Positions 48,265-56,410 of a DNA stretch of 64,000 bases are shown piece by piece. The stretch spans positions 1 to 64,000 of the forward strand of contig NZ_BBWZ01000022.1 in the NCBI RefSeq assembly GCF_001015055.1, read 5' to 3'. Under the pieces are notes generated by a model. That model did not search any database and was not told the DNA's origin. It saw nothing but the letters and a program-made list of their open reading frames with translations. The position numbers and the translations under genes were made by a program. Each line of letters starts with the position of its first letter. Within the stretch, counting starts at the first letter, position 1. The DNA comes from Aneurinibacillus tyrosinisolvens (lineage in GTDB: Bacteria; Bacillota; Bacilli; Aneurinibacillales; Aneurinibacillaceae).

Positions 48265-48678
48265 ATGGTGGAGAGAAGCCGGTTGTTTTCTTTATCTTGC
48301 ATTGCTCTTTTTCTGCTTCTGCTCTTTTTTGCAACAAGCTGTAGCAGCAGCGAAACATCCGAGACGCTGCGAAAACCTGTCCCGCTGAACGTATCATTTG
48401 TGGTAAGTCCTTCCGCTCCAAAAGCGGAGCAGCCTTCAACTATTTCTGTGCGGGTAGAGCAGGAGGGGAAGCCTGTAAACGACGCAGATGAGGTGAAATT
48501 TGAAGTCTGGAAAAAAGGAAGCGAGGACCATAGGATGGTACAGGCTGTTAAAACAACGGATGGAACGTATACAGCGCAGGAAACATTCAAAGCATCGGGT
48601 ACTTACTGTATTATGTACCATGTTACTGCCCGCGATTTGCACAAGATGATAAAATATGAAGTCAGTGTTCAGAAATAA
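48265..48678 (+). CDS. YtkA-like lipoprotein
   Basis: The 137-residue lipoprotein has signal LFSLSCIALFLLLLFFATSC and a YtkA/FixH-like beta domain: LNVSFVVSPSAPKAEQPSTI, SVRVEQEGKPVNDADEVKFE and SGTYCIMYHVTARDLHKMIK, whose Cys, Met and His residues near the end are placed as in metal-binding YtkA proteins. It is a divergent relative of the nos-operon lipoprotein at 38818-39177. GGAAGGGTG precedes the start. Confidence 0.82.
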   Translation: MVERSRLFSLSCIALFLLLLFFATSCSSSETSETLRKPVPLNVSFVVSPSAPKAEQPSTISVRVEQEGKPVNDADEVKFEVWKKGSEDHRMVQAVKTTDGTYTAQETFKASGTYCIMYHVTARDLHKMIKYEVSVQK

Positions 48679-48707
48679 GTAAAAGGGGACACAAATAACG
48701 AGAAAGC

Positions 48708-48729
48708 GGGAAAGGCACATGCCTTTCCC
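48708..48729. terminator. Hairpin between convergent genes
   Basis: GGGAAAGGCA (48708-48717), loop CA, TGCCTTTCCC (48720-48729): a perfect 10-bp stem without a T-run. Confidence 0.6.
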
Positions 48730-48755
48730 ACTGTTGTTCATAAGCACCGCGCATG

Positions 48756-48974
48756 TTAAACCTCTTCAATGGAAGCAAGGATTCTCATATGGGTCGCCAT
48801 ATACTGACTGTTAGTATACAACCGGAACCCCTGGTTTTCTATAAAGTCGAGGGTAAACGTTTCGGGATATAAATCCAGGATTTCCTTGTCGATACAATAG
48901 GTGTATCCATCCTCTTCTGTACATGTGCATGGACAAGACGCGTCGCCCTGGACCAGGGCGAATCTCATGGTCAT
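48756..48974 (-). CDS. Small protein of unknown function
   Basis: The product is 72 residues, MTMRFALVQGDASCPCTCTE, EDGYTYCIDKEILDLYPETF, then TLDFIENQGFRLYTNSQYMA. It has a Cys cluster C-x-C-x-C near residue 14-18 and is acidic. AAGGCGG lies upstream of the start at 48974, in the end of a possible small upstream frame. No family recognised. Confidence 0.6.
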   Translation of the reverse strand: MTMRFALVQGDASCPCTCTEEDGYTYCIDKEILDLYPETFTLDFIENQGFRLYTNSQYMATHMRILASIEEV

Positions 48975-48977
48975 GCT

Positions 48978-49070
48978 TCAGCCGCCTTCCATAATGCCGA
49001 GAATGAGCAAGCGCCGGCTGGCTACGGTCCTCTTAACTTCTTTTTTTGCGTTTTCTGTTATTCGAAGCAA
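48978..49070 (-). CDS. Possible 30-residue basic peptide upstream of 48756-48974
   Basis: A TTG at 49070 with AAAGAGGAG 6 nt upstream begins LRITENAKKEVKRTVASRRL then LILGIMEGG. It ends 3 nt before the next gene, whose ribosome binding site lies in this frame's last codons, so the two would be coupled. Short; may be fortuitous. Confidence 0.35.
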   Translation of the reverse strand: MLRITENAKKEVKRTVASRRLLILGIMEGG

Positions 49071-49280
49071 TCGATTCTCCTCTTTTCCAACTGATGCATT
49101 ATTTTTATTGTTGTACCCATTATAAAAGAGGGGAATGTCCAAAAGCAAAAATGTGTTTTCATAGTGAATAACCAATTATCGTCTTGCGGTTCAAGGATAA
49201 ATGATATACGATGCATATGATACAGAACAGAAACTGGCGCTGCGAATGTCTGTTCTATATATAAATAAGGAGATGACGTT

Positions 49281-49874
49281 ATGCGTACAGAAGCAGTTAA
49301 GTCCAGTCCTACTTTCACTGACCCGATGGAAAAGCACTTCTATGAAATTATAAACATGATTGGGGAGAACCCTGAGCGAGAAGGATTACAGGATACTCCA
49401 AAGCGAATCGCCAAAATGTACCGCGAGATTTTCAGCGGGCTGCAGGAGGATCCGGCAGAAGTGCTCGGAAAAACATTTCCTGCTGAAGGCGCGAATGATA
49501 TTGTCATCGTACAGGATATTCCTTTCTATAGCGTGTGTGAGCACCATTTTGTCCCCTTCTTTGGCAAAGTGCATATCGGGTATATTCCGGACGGGCGGAT
49601 TGTTGGGTTGAGCAAATTTGCCCGCCTGGTTGATATTCTATCAAAGCGCCCTCAGGTGCAAGAGCGGATTACAAGTCAAATTGTCGATACTCTCGAAGAA
49701 GTTATCCGGCCTATTGGAGCCATTGCTATCGTGGAGGCCGAACATATGTGCATGACAATGCGGGGCATTAAAAAACCTGGAAGCAAGACAAGGACGATTG
49801 CCCGCCGCGGTGTGTTCGATGCGGACAACGGTGTGCAGGAAGAAAGATTTTTCCGTCTACTGGACAAGCAATAA
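49281..49874 (+). CDS. folE: GTP cyclohydrolase I
   Basis: FolE turns GTP into dihydroneopterin triphosphate, the first step of folate synthesis. The 197-residue product shows EREGLQDTPKRIAKMYREIF, the zinc motif YSVCEHHFVPFFGKVHIGYI (Cys86, His88), GLSKFARLVDILSKRPQVQE, and AEHMCMTMRGIKKPGSKT (Cys157). GGAGATGACG precedes the ATG. Followed by a terminator. Confidence 0.97.
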   Translation: MRTEAVKSSPTFTDPMEKHFYEIINMIGENPEREGLQDTPKRIAKMYREIFSGLQEDPAEVLGKTFPAEGANDIVIVQDIPFYSVCEHHFVPFFGKVHIGYIPDGRIVGLSKFARLVDILSKRPQVQERITSQIVDTLEEVIRPIGAIAIVEAEHMCMTMRGIKKPGSKTRTIARRGVFDADNGVQEERFFRLLDKQ

Positions 49875-49888
49875 GATTGATAATAGGA

Positions 49889-49932
49889 AAGACAGTCCCC
49901 CGCTTCAATTCCGCAGGGGGGCTGTCTTTTTT
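49889..49932 (+). terminator. Terminator of folE
   Basis: AGACAGTCCCCCGC (from 49890) and GCAGGGGGGCTGTCT (to 49927), followed by TTTTT. Confidence 0.88.
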
Positions 49933-49974
49933 CTCACTCTATTTAATTGCGCATACAGGCTGTATATTTACTGC

Positions 49975-50124
49975 CTATGCGCGATGCTCAGCAGCTTCTA
50001 AATCAGCGGGAGTGGATGTTGAAGTATGATGCAGGCTTGATTGGCAGAATGGGCATTTATACTCCTTATCTAATTCTCCGCTGAAGAAGTGGTCATTGCA
50101 GTTGTTGCACACAAGATGGATCAT
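49975..50124 (-). CDS. Small zinc-ribbon protein
   Basis: The product is 49 residues: MIHLVCNNCNDHFFSGELDK, EYKCPFCQSSLHHTSTSTPA. Two C-x2-C pairs form a zinc ribbon; the tail is Thr/Ala-rich. AGAGGTGA precedes the ATG at 50124. Function unknown. Convergent with folE. Confidence 0.65.
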   Translation of the reverse strand: MIHLVCNNCNDHFFSGELDKEYKCPFCQSSLHHTSTSTPADLEAAEHRA

Positions 50125-50241
50125 TGTCTAGTCACCTCTGGAATATATTTACCTATTAAACTGTTGTATGTATAACTTATTACCCGACAACCTGGCAGGG
50201 TAAACATAGCAAGCAGCTTTTCAGGCAGTTATAACCTTCTA

Positions 50242-50793
50242 TTACGTTTTAAGAGGGCAGGTGCCTATCTTTTCGTAAATGGCACCTGAGGGTGTCAGGG
50301 TAGAGCTGAAAAGGAAGACTTCATGCGCCGTCCATCCTATATTTTTTACATGCAAAGTATCAAGAATAGCCGTGTAGTTTTTCCCTTTTTCAGCTTCCCG
50401 ACCGAGCGTGATGTGCGGGGAGTACGCCCGATCTTCTTTGTATAAACCTTGCTCCTCGAATGGCTCGGCAAGCTTCTTCTGTAAATTCAACAAGCCTCCT
50501 GATACATCCCCAATCCCTATCCAGATTACCCGGGGGGATTTTCTGTTTGGAAAAGCACCAAGTCCGTTAAGCTGAAGGGGAAAGGAGTGCAGCGAAGAAC
50601 ATACATCCTGCATGATTCCCTTTATAGCATCGACTTCAATTTCATTTTTTTCTCCCAGAAAGTGGAGTGTCAAATGCATGTTTTTTAACGATTGCCATTT
50701 CCGGCATTCTATTTGTTTTCGCAGTTCGGTCTGTATTCTTTGTACCTCTTCCAGTGCTTCAACAGGGAGTTCCAGTCCGGTAAAAATCCTCAT
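50242..50793 (-). CDS. thpR: RNA 2',3'-cyclic phosphodiesterase ThpR
   Basis: The 183-residue 2H phosphoesterase has both catalytic H-x-T/S-x motifs, MHLTLHFLGEKNEIE (about residue 40) and YSPHITLGREAEKGKNY (about 125), in the LigT/ThpR spacing. The family opens 2',3'-cyclic phosphates on RNA. GGAAGGAG-type site upstream. Monocistronic. Confidence 0.92.
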   Translation of the reverse strand: MRIFTGLELPVEALEEVQRIQTELRKQIECRKWQSLKNMHLTLHFLGEKNEIEVDAIKGIMQDVCSSLHSFPLQLNGLGAFPNRKSPRVIWIGIGDVSGGLLNLQKKLAEPFEEQGLYKEDRAYSPHITLGREAEKGKNYTAILDTLHVKNIGWTAHEVFLFSSTLTPSGAIYEKIGTCPLKT

Positions 50794-50917
50794 GTAAGTA
50801 CTCCTTCCGGTGATTGTATATGAGACGGATCATTTGTTCATTATGTTATACCAGCACAACGATTTCTATAATATGCTACACTGTTCTTAAATGTTTCAGA
50901 CAGGGAGGGATCCATAG

Positions 50918-51577
50918 GTGACAGAAAAAATTGTACTGTTCCTGGGCGAGGTGGCTTTATTTACCCAGCTAACGGAAGAGGAACGGACAAAAATAGCGAG
51001 TGTTATGTCCTATCGGAAAGTAAAGAAAAAGGACATTTTGTTTTATGAAGGATTTCCCTGTACAGCGATTTATTTGCTCCAACACGGACGGGTAAAAGTA
51101 TATAAAACGACGGAAGAAGGGAGGGAGCAAATTGTAAACATTCTGGTGGACAGTGATATGTTTCCCCATGTAGGCATGTTCGGCGGAAGCCCTTACCCTG
51201 CTACGGCAGAGGCGCTTGAGGATTCGTCCCTGTATTACATCAAGGTTCAAGAATTAACGGGAATGCTGGAAGGAAACCCGGCTCTCTGCATTCGCCTTCT
51301 GCAAATTCTGGAAGGAAAAATAAGGGGGCTGCAATCCCGGCTTACCGATGTGCTGAGTAAAGACATGAGAGAGAAAATTATAAATACGCTGCTTTCGCTG
51401 GCCCGTTCCAATGGCTCTAAGATACCTGAGGGCTACCGGATTGAGATGGAACTTACCCACCAGGATTTGGCCAGCATGGTGGGGACAACGAGGGAAACCG
51501 TAAGCAGAGTCATCAGCCAGTTGAAAAGAGAGGGAAAAGTTGAATTTGATTCCCATCAGGTTGTTATTCGGGACTAG
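50918..51577 (+). CDS. Crp/Fnr-family transcriptional regulator
   Basis: The 219-residue product has a cNMP-like sensory domain (ILFYEGFPCTAIYLLQHGRV, KVYKTTEEGREQIVNILVDS), a long dimer helix and a winged helix LTHQDLASMVGTTRETVSRV ISQ-type recognition region. The start is GTG at 50918 with GGGAGGGA. It has only two Cys residues (GFPC and ALCI), so a [4Fe-4S] cluster as in FNR is unlikely; heme, or NO through heme (DNR-like), or redox are alternatives. The recognition helix R-E-T-V-S-R fits TGTGA half-sites like the one at the nos promoter, making this a candidate regulator of nos, 18 kb away. Confidence 0.9.
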   Translation: MTEKIVLFLGEVALFTQLTEEERTKIASVMSYRKVKKKDILFYEGFPCTAIYLLQHGRVKVYKTTEEGREQIVNILVDSDMFPHVGMFGGSPYPATAEALEDSSLYYIKVQELTGMLEGNPALCIRLLQILEGKIRGLQSRLTDVLSKDMREKIINTLLSLARSNGSKIPEGYRIEMELTHQDLASMVGTTRETVSRVISQLKREGKVEFDSHQVVIRD

Positions 51578-51598
51578 GGCATAAAGGCACTAACAACA

Positions 51599-51626
51599 TT
51601 CGACACGGTTCATCAAAACTGTCGAA
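51599..51626. promoter_or_regulatory. Inverted pair of Spo0A-box heptamers
   Basis: TTCGACA (51599-51605) and TGTCGAA (51620-51626), 14 nt apart, lie between the Crp/Fnr gene and a small membrane protein gene. They are a perfect 7-bp inverted repeat. Confidence 0.4.
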
Positions 51627-51713
51627 AGAATAGTGTGTCCTCTGTATTTATTTTTATCCCCTTCTTTGAGATAATACAAATACTTTCTTACATAAAAAGG
51701 GGGCCAAGCTATT

Positions 51714-51932
51714 ATGAAGGGAACAGAGAAGAAAACCGTTAAGAAGTGGTGGGTACTTCCTTTGATTTTCCTTATCTGGTGTGCTGTTTATACAGCGCTT
51801 ACACTTTTGAAGCATCAAGATCCCCCGGATGATACCGTATCCGTTAACGAAACACGCATGGAAGTGAATGCCCCCTCCTCGCCCGTATACATATCTGATA
51901 ATAAAGGAAAAAGCCTTCCAGCCCGCTGGTAG
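51714..51932 (+). CDS. Small single-helix membrane protein
   Basis: The product is 72 residues: a Lys-rich start, helix VLPLIFLIWCAVYTALTLLK and a Pro/Asp-rich exterior part. AGGGGGCC precedes the ATG. The last 11 residues are encoded by the left arm and loop of a perfect 15-bp terminator (51898-51949), an unusual overlap. Function unknown. Confidence 0.6.
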   Translation: MKGTEKKTVKKWWVLPLIFLIWCAVYTALTLLKHQDPPDDTVSVNETRMEVNAPSSPVYISDNKGKSLPARW

Positions 51933-51949
51933 GTTTTTTCCTTTATTAT
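51898..51949 (+). terminator. Terminator overlapping the end of a gene
   Basis: ATAATAAAGGAAAAA (51898-51912) and TTTTTCCTTTATTAT (51935-51949), a perfect 15-bp stem. Confidence 0.8.
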
Positions 51950-52009
51950 CGAGTTATAGCCTGTCTTATTTCCGAATATACTCTATTCAGAGGGTGGTGG
52001 AAAGGACAA

Positions 52010-52684
52010 ATGAATGCGTCTTTCTGGATAGGATTTCTAAATATTGTCATCATCGATATTGTACTAAGCGGGGATAATGCCGTTGTTATCGGAATGGCGA
52101 GCCGTAAATTGCCGCCGGAGCAGCGAAGAAAAGCTGTAATCTGGGGGACGGCAGGCGCAGTCGGACTTCGTGTGCTGCTTACCGGCCTTGCCACATGGGT
52201 ACTGCTTATCCCTTATTTAAAGGCGGTCGGCGGCATGGTACTGGCCTGGATTGCCTTTAAACTGCTGGTTGGAGAAGGAGAAGCAGCCTCCGATATCAAA
52301 GCTGAAAATACCCTTTTATCTGCTGTGAAGACAATTATTGTTGCAGACTTTATCATGAGCCTTGATAATGTACTGGCCGTAGGAGGCGCAGCCCATGGGG
52401 ACTTTGTTTTGCTGCTCTTTGGGCTTGGATTAAGCGTTCCACTTCTCATGGTAGGCAGCAGCTTTGTAGCCAGCCTTATGGATCGCTTGCCTGTCCTTGT
52501 TTATATAGGTGCCGGTATTCTTGCTTACACCGCCGGTTCCATGGTTATTTCAGAGGAGCCGGTACAACAGCATATTGCTCCCATTTATTATTTTCTGGAT
52601 TGGCTTGTTCCCCTGGCTTTCACTGTTCTTGTTTTGCTGGCGGGGATGTGGTGGCGTAAAAGAACGTATGAATCGTACATTTAA
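52010..52684 (+). CDS. TerC-family membrane protein (YjbE-like)
   Basis: The 224-residue protein has seven hydrophobic helices. The acidic motifs VIIDIVLSGDNAVVIGMASR and IVADFIMSLDNVLAVGGAAH are the TerC signature that coordinates a metal. In B. subtilis YjbE/YkoY-type proteins export manganese. GGTGGAAAGGA precedes the start. No yybP-ykoY riboswitch is seen in the short upstream region. Confidence 0.92.
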   Translation: MNASFWIGFLNIVIIDIVLSGDNAVVIGMASRKLPPEQRRKAVIWGTAGAVGLRVLLTGLATWVLLIPYLKAVGGMVLAWIAFKLLVGEGEAASDIKAENTLLSAVKTIIVADFIMSLDNVLAVGGAAHGDFVLLLFGLGLSVPLLMVGSSFVASLMDRLPVLVYIGAGILAYTAGSMVISEEPVQQHIAPIYYFLDWLVPLAFTVLVLLAGMWWRKRTYESYI

Positions 52685-52700
52685 TCCTTCCAGCATTTAC

Positions 52701-52887
52701 ATGATGAAGCGCCGCATGGGATCCTCCAAATCGTGACATGATAAAGGTACACCAGGCGCTGGATGAACTGAAATATGAAATGGCTACTGAATTCGACGTC
52801 AATCTTGGAGCTGACCAGACTTTCCGGGCTAACGGTTCTGTAGGTGGAGAAGTGGTAAAACGTATGATTCAACTTGCCGAGCGTTAG
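52701..52887 (+). pseudogene. Alpha/beta-type small acid-soluble spore protein gene, frameshifted
   Basis: Frame one starts [11 protein letters not shown] and stops at once. Frame two continues [40 protein letters not shown] and [10 protein letters not shown]. Together they are a full alpha/beta SASP of about 60 residues (L-D-x-L-K-Y-E...N-L-G-A-D...N-G-S-V-G-G-E), including the germination protease site T-E-F. One extra T near 52734 would account for the shift. No ribosome binding site is visible before either ATG, unusual for an SASP. A terminator follows. Confidence 0.75.
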
Positions 52888-52932
52888 CTTGGCGGCGGAA
52901 GTTTCTAAGCGACTTAATAGCTGGATATAAGG

Positions 52933-52957
52933 GGCAGCGGGCAACCGCTGCCTCCTT
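52933..52957 (+). terminator. Terminator after the SASP gene
   Basis: GGCAGCGG (52933-52940), loop GCAA, CCGCTGCC (52945-52952), TCCTT. Confidence 0.65.
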
Positions 52958-52990
52958 CATTTTAGTTTATCTTTCTCTCTTTTTTTAAAA

Positions 52991-52997
52991 TGTCGAA
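52991..52997 (+). promoter_or_regulatory. Spo0A-box heptamer upstream of acyl-CoA synthetase
   Basis: AAAATGTCGAAAAAG holds exact TGTCGAA, about 100 nt before the acyl-CoA synthetase start. Confidence 0.3.
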
Positions 52998-53093
52998 AAA
53001 GAAAGGAGGAAAATGAGTGAAAATGAAGAATTATTATTTTAGTAAACGGTTTCAATAAAGATAAAATATTCGATAGGCTGGAGGAGACAAGTG

Positions 53094-54680
53094 ATGGTAG
53101 AAACGCAGCTGCTGGCGCCTGAATACTACAACATGGTGAACGACATTGAAAGGTTCGCAAAAGACCCGGAAAAAACCGCTCTTCTATGGGAGAATGAAGC
53201 AGGGGATACAAAGCAGTTTACATACATGGAGTTGAGTAAGGCTTCCAATCGGCTTGCTAACGGCCTGCAGGAGCTCGGCATTCAAAAGGGAGATAAAATC
53301 ATCATTATCCTTCCGAGAATCGAGGAGGCTTATATTAGCTATATGGCGGCATTGAAGCTTGGGGCTGTCATCCTTCCAGGATCTGAAATGCTGATGCCCA
53401 AGGATATCCTATACCGTGCGATACACTCGGAAGCGAAAGCGATTATTTCATTCCACGATTTGACGGATCGCATTAATGAAATCCGCAGCGACTGCCGTAC
53501 GTTGAATACGTTTATCGTAGTTGGCGGGGAAAAAGAAGGCTGGACCCCTCTTGAACATGTAATTGAAAATAAGAGCGAGCAATTTGAAGTTGCAAATACA
53601 CGCGCAGACGATATCGCATTCCTGAACTATACATCAGGCACGACCGGCAACCCCAAGGGAGTTATTCATACACACAGCTGGGCCTATGCACACCAGGCTG
53701 TTGCGGCGAAATTATGGCTCGGGGTAAACGAGGGGGATGTTGTGTGGGCAACCGCAGGTCCGGGATGGGCGAAATGGAACTGGAGCCCGTTTATTTCCGT
53801 TCTTGGTTCCGGGGCAGTCGGCCTTGCCTATCTCGGCAAATTCGACCCGAAGAAATACCTTTCCCTGCTGGAGAAACACAAAGTCAATGTTCTGTGCTGC
53901 ACGCCAACCGAATACCGTATTATGGCAAAAGAAGACGGGCTTGATAACTACAATCTTGCATCCCTCCACAGCACGGTAAGTGCAGGCGAGCCGCTAAACC
54001 GCGAAGTGATTGACACGTTTAAAAAGTATTTTAATGCGACGGTACGCGATGGATACGGCCAGACGGAAAATTCGCTTATTGTCGGTACTCTAAAAGGGAT
54101 GGAAGTCAAGCCGGGTTCGATGGGTAAGCCAACCCCCGGTAATCGAATTGCGATTATTGACGAAGACGGAAATCCGGTTAAGCAAGGTGAAGTGGGAGAC
54201 ATTGCTGTTCACCGCAGCGTACCTACCCTCTTTAAAGGGTATCTAAATGATCCGGAGCGGACAGCTACCGCATTCCGCGGGGAGTGGTACTTGACGGGGG
54301 ACCAGGCAAAAGAAGATGAAGACGGCTATTACTTCTTCGAAGGACGTTCCGATGATATTATTATTAGCTCGGGCTATACGATTGGGCCGTTCGAAGTCGA
54401 GGATGCGCTCGTGAAGCACCCGGCTGTTAAAGAATGCGCCGTCGTTGCCAGTCCGGACCCGGTAAGGGGAAGTGTGGTAAAGGCATTTATTATTTTACGC
54501 GACTCCAGTACGGCTTCAGACGAACTGGTGAAGGAATTGCAGGAATACGTAAAGAGCATTACCGCTCCGTATAAATACCCCCGCCAAATTGAGTTCGTAG
54601 CTGAACTGCCGAAAACCACGTCAGGTAAAATCCGGCGTGTCGAGCTGAGGCAGCTCGAAAGGCAGCGTTCCGCACAGTAG
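53094..54680 (+). CDS. mbcS: Acyl-CoA synthetase (MbcS-like)
   Basis: The 528-residue AMP-forming ligase activates a short or branched carboxylate to its CoA thioester. Motifs in order: FLNYTSGTTGNPKGVIHTHS (P-loop), TAGPGWAKWNWSPFISVLGS, RDGYGQTENSLIVGTLKG (acyl pocket), GEWYLTGDQAKEDEDGYYFF, RSDDIIISSGYTIGPFEVED and LPKTTSGKIRRVELRQLE (catalytic Lys). Size and pattern match B. subtilis MbcS (YtcI), a methylbutyryl-CoA synthetase, and medium-chain AcsM enzymes. ATG at 53094 has GGAGGAGA 8 nt upstream. Confidence 0.9.
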   Translation: MVETQLLAPEYYNMVNDIERFAKDPEKTALLWENEAGDTKQFTYMELSKASNRLANGLQELGIQKGDKIIIILPRIEEAYISYMAALKLGAVILPGSEMLMPKDILYRAIHSEAKAIISFHDLTDRINEIRSDCRTLNTFIVVGGEKEGWTPLEHVIENKSEQFEVANTRADDIAFLNYTSGTTGNPKGVIHTHSWAYAHQAVAAKLWLGVNEGDVVWATAGPGWAKWNWSPFISVLGSGAVGLAYLGKFDPKKYLSLLEKHKVNVLCCTPTEYRIMAKEDGLDNYNLASLHSTVSAGEPLNREVIDTFKKYFNATVRDGYGQTENSLIVGTLKGMEVKPGSMGKPTPGNRIAIIDEDGNPVKQGEVGDIAVHRSVPTLFKGYLNDPERTATAFRGEWYLTGDQAKEDEDGYYFFEGRSDDIIISSGYTIGPFEVEDALVKHPAVKECAVVASPDPVRGSVVKAFIILRDSSTASDELVKELQEYVKSITAPYKYPRQIEFVAELPKTTSGKIRRVELRQLERQRSAQ

Positions 54681-54693
54681 GCGGATGAGCAAA

Positions 54694-54731
54694 AAAAAGG
54701 TCTCCGGGATTAGTTCCCGGAGACCTTTTTT
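54694..54731. terminator. Bidirectional terminator between mbcS and permease
   Basis: AAAAAAGGTCTCCGGGA (to 54709) and TCCCGGAGACCTTTTTT (54715-54731); the leftward permease stop lies in the loop. Confidence 0.9.
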
Positions 54732-56149
54732 GATTTGCTTTGTGCACTGTGCTCACCTTCACTGCGAGACAGTTCACTGTTTCTATACCCGTAGAGAGCG
54801 TATACTACAATTCCAATGAGGAACCAGACACCAAACCCCATCCAGGTTGTTTTAGGCAGGCTGTATACAAGGTAGCCGCAAAAAACAACAGCGAGAAGCG
54901 GAACCCACGGAACAAAAGGTACTTTAAATGAACGTGGAAGGTCCGGCTGCTTGTGTCTGAGAACAATAATCCCGAGCGATACGACAATGAAGGCGAACAG
55001 CGTTCCGATATTCGTTAGTTCGGCGAGTTTATCAAGCGGAACAAACCCTGCAAAAAAGGCACACAGTACCGCCGTTACCCAACTGCTTACAACCGGTACC
55101 TTTGTTTTCTGGTTTACCCTTGAGAGAACCTTAGGAAGCAGGCCGTCGCGGCTGATAGCGAAGAAGAGGCGGGTCTGGCCGTAAATCATAACAAGCAGTA
55201 CGGTTGTAATTCCCAGAATGGCCCCCGCAGCGACAAATCCTGCAGCCCAGTCCTGATGAACAAAATTCAAAGCATAGGCAACCGGGTTGTCCACATTGAG
55301 CATTTTGTACGGGACCATTCCGGTTAAAATGAGAGAAACGATAATATAGAGCGCCGTACAAATAAGCAGGGAAGCGATAATCCCGATTGGCATATTGCGC
55401 TGCGGGTTCCGCACCTCTTCTGCGGCCGTGGATACAGCATCAAATCCGATATACGCAAAGAAAACGGTCGCTGCACCTGTAGCTACCCCGGAAAATCCGT
55501 TCGGCATAAACGGTACCCAGTTGTGAGGCTTGACGTACCAAACCCCCACCGCGATGAAGAGAAGAACAACGGCGATTTTAATAATAACCATAATATTGTT
55601 AAGCTTCGTTGATTCCTTAACTCCCCGGCTGAGAAGAAAAGTAATGATAAAAATAATCAGGATGGCAGGCAGATTAACGTATGTGCCTTTCACCGGATTG
55701 TATGCACCGGTTAACGCGGTTGGAAGGTGGATGCCGAATCCTGAGAGCAGACCCTGGAAATAACCCGACCAGCCGCTGGCAACCGCAGACGAGGCAAGCC
55801 CGTACTCAAGAATCAAATCCCATCCGAGTATCCATGCGATTAATTCGCCGAACACCGCATAGCTGTAAGTGTAGGCGCTACCCGATACGGGAACAGAAGA
55901 AGCAAACTCAGCGTAGCAGAGCGCCGCGAATACGCACGCCAATCCGGCCAGAATGAAAGATAAAATAAGGGCCGGTCCCGCGTGCTTGGCTGCGGCTACT
56001 CCGGTTAAAACAAAAATCCCGGTTCCGACAATGGCGCCAATGCCCAGCATCGTTAAATCGAAGGCACCAAGGGCTTTCTTAAGAGAAGTCTCCTTATTAT
56101 CCAGGTGGGCGAGTAAGGAGGAGACGGATTTTTTACGTAAAAGATTCAT
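54710..56149 (-). CDS. Amino acid permease, CAT-type APC transporter
   Basis: The product is 479 residues with 12-14 membrane helices. LTMLGIGAIVGTGIFVLTGV in helix 1, YAEFASSVPVSGSAYTYSYA in helix 3 and ATVFFAYIGFDAVSTAAEEV in helix 6 are the marks of YfnA/CAT-like permeases (cationic amino acid transporter group). The C-terminal region has a charged tail. GGAGATAG precedes the start. Substrate not deducible beyond amino acids. Confidence 0.93.
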   Translation of the reverse strand: MNLLRKKSVSSLLAHLDNKETSLKKALGAFDLTMLGIGAIVGTGIFVLTGVAAAKHAGPALILSFILAGLACVFAALCYAEFASSVPVSGSAYTYSYAVFGELIAWILGWDLILEYGLASSAVASGWSGYFQGLLSGFGIHLPTALTGAYNPVKGTYVNLPAILIIFIITFLLSRGVKESTKLNNIMVIIKIAVVLLFIAVGVWYVKPHNWVPFMPNGFSGVATGAATVFFAYIGFDAVSTAAEEVRNPQRNMPIGIIASLLICTALYIIVSLILTGMVPYKMLNVDNPVAYALNFVHQDWAAGFVAAGAILGITTVLLVMIYGQTRLFFAISRDGLLPKVLSRVNQKTKVPVVSSWVTAVLCAFFAGFVPLDKLAELTNIGTLFAFIVVSLGIIVLRHKQPDLPRSFKVPFVPWVPLLAVVFCGYLVYSLPKTTWMGFGVWFLIGIVVYALYGYRNSELSRSEGEHSAQSKSKKVSGN

Positions 56150-56374
56150 TGCTACTATCTCCTTATTAGTTTTTTATTAACATTATTAAGCGGCGAAGGA
56201 GAAACGCTGTGCAACGTTAAAGTGAATGACGAAAAGAAATATTCTGAATACTGACGCGCGTTTTTCCTTCACTTCTGCATCACTGATATTTCTGAATTCT
56301 ACATGATTTTTATTTGTGGGTAAAGTGAAAAAATGTACAGTAAATCATTTTAACTATTTAGATAATAGCGACAA

Positions 56375-56410
56375 AAAGAAAAAGCCTGCGTCATTGCAGG
56401 CTTTTTCTTT
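56375..56410. terminator. Terminator of the SLH-protein gene
   Basis: AAAGAAAAAGCCTGC (56375-56389) and GCAGGCTTTTTCTTT (56396-56410), a perfect 15-bp stem next to the leftward stop codon. Confidence 0.88.

Noticed and set aside
51933-52009. yybP-ykoY manganese riboswitch before the TerC-like gene
   Set aside because: Only 77 nt separate the genes and most of it is the preceding terminator.
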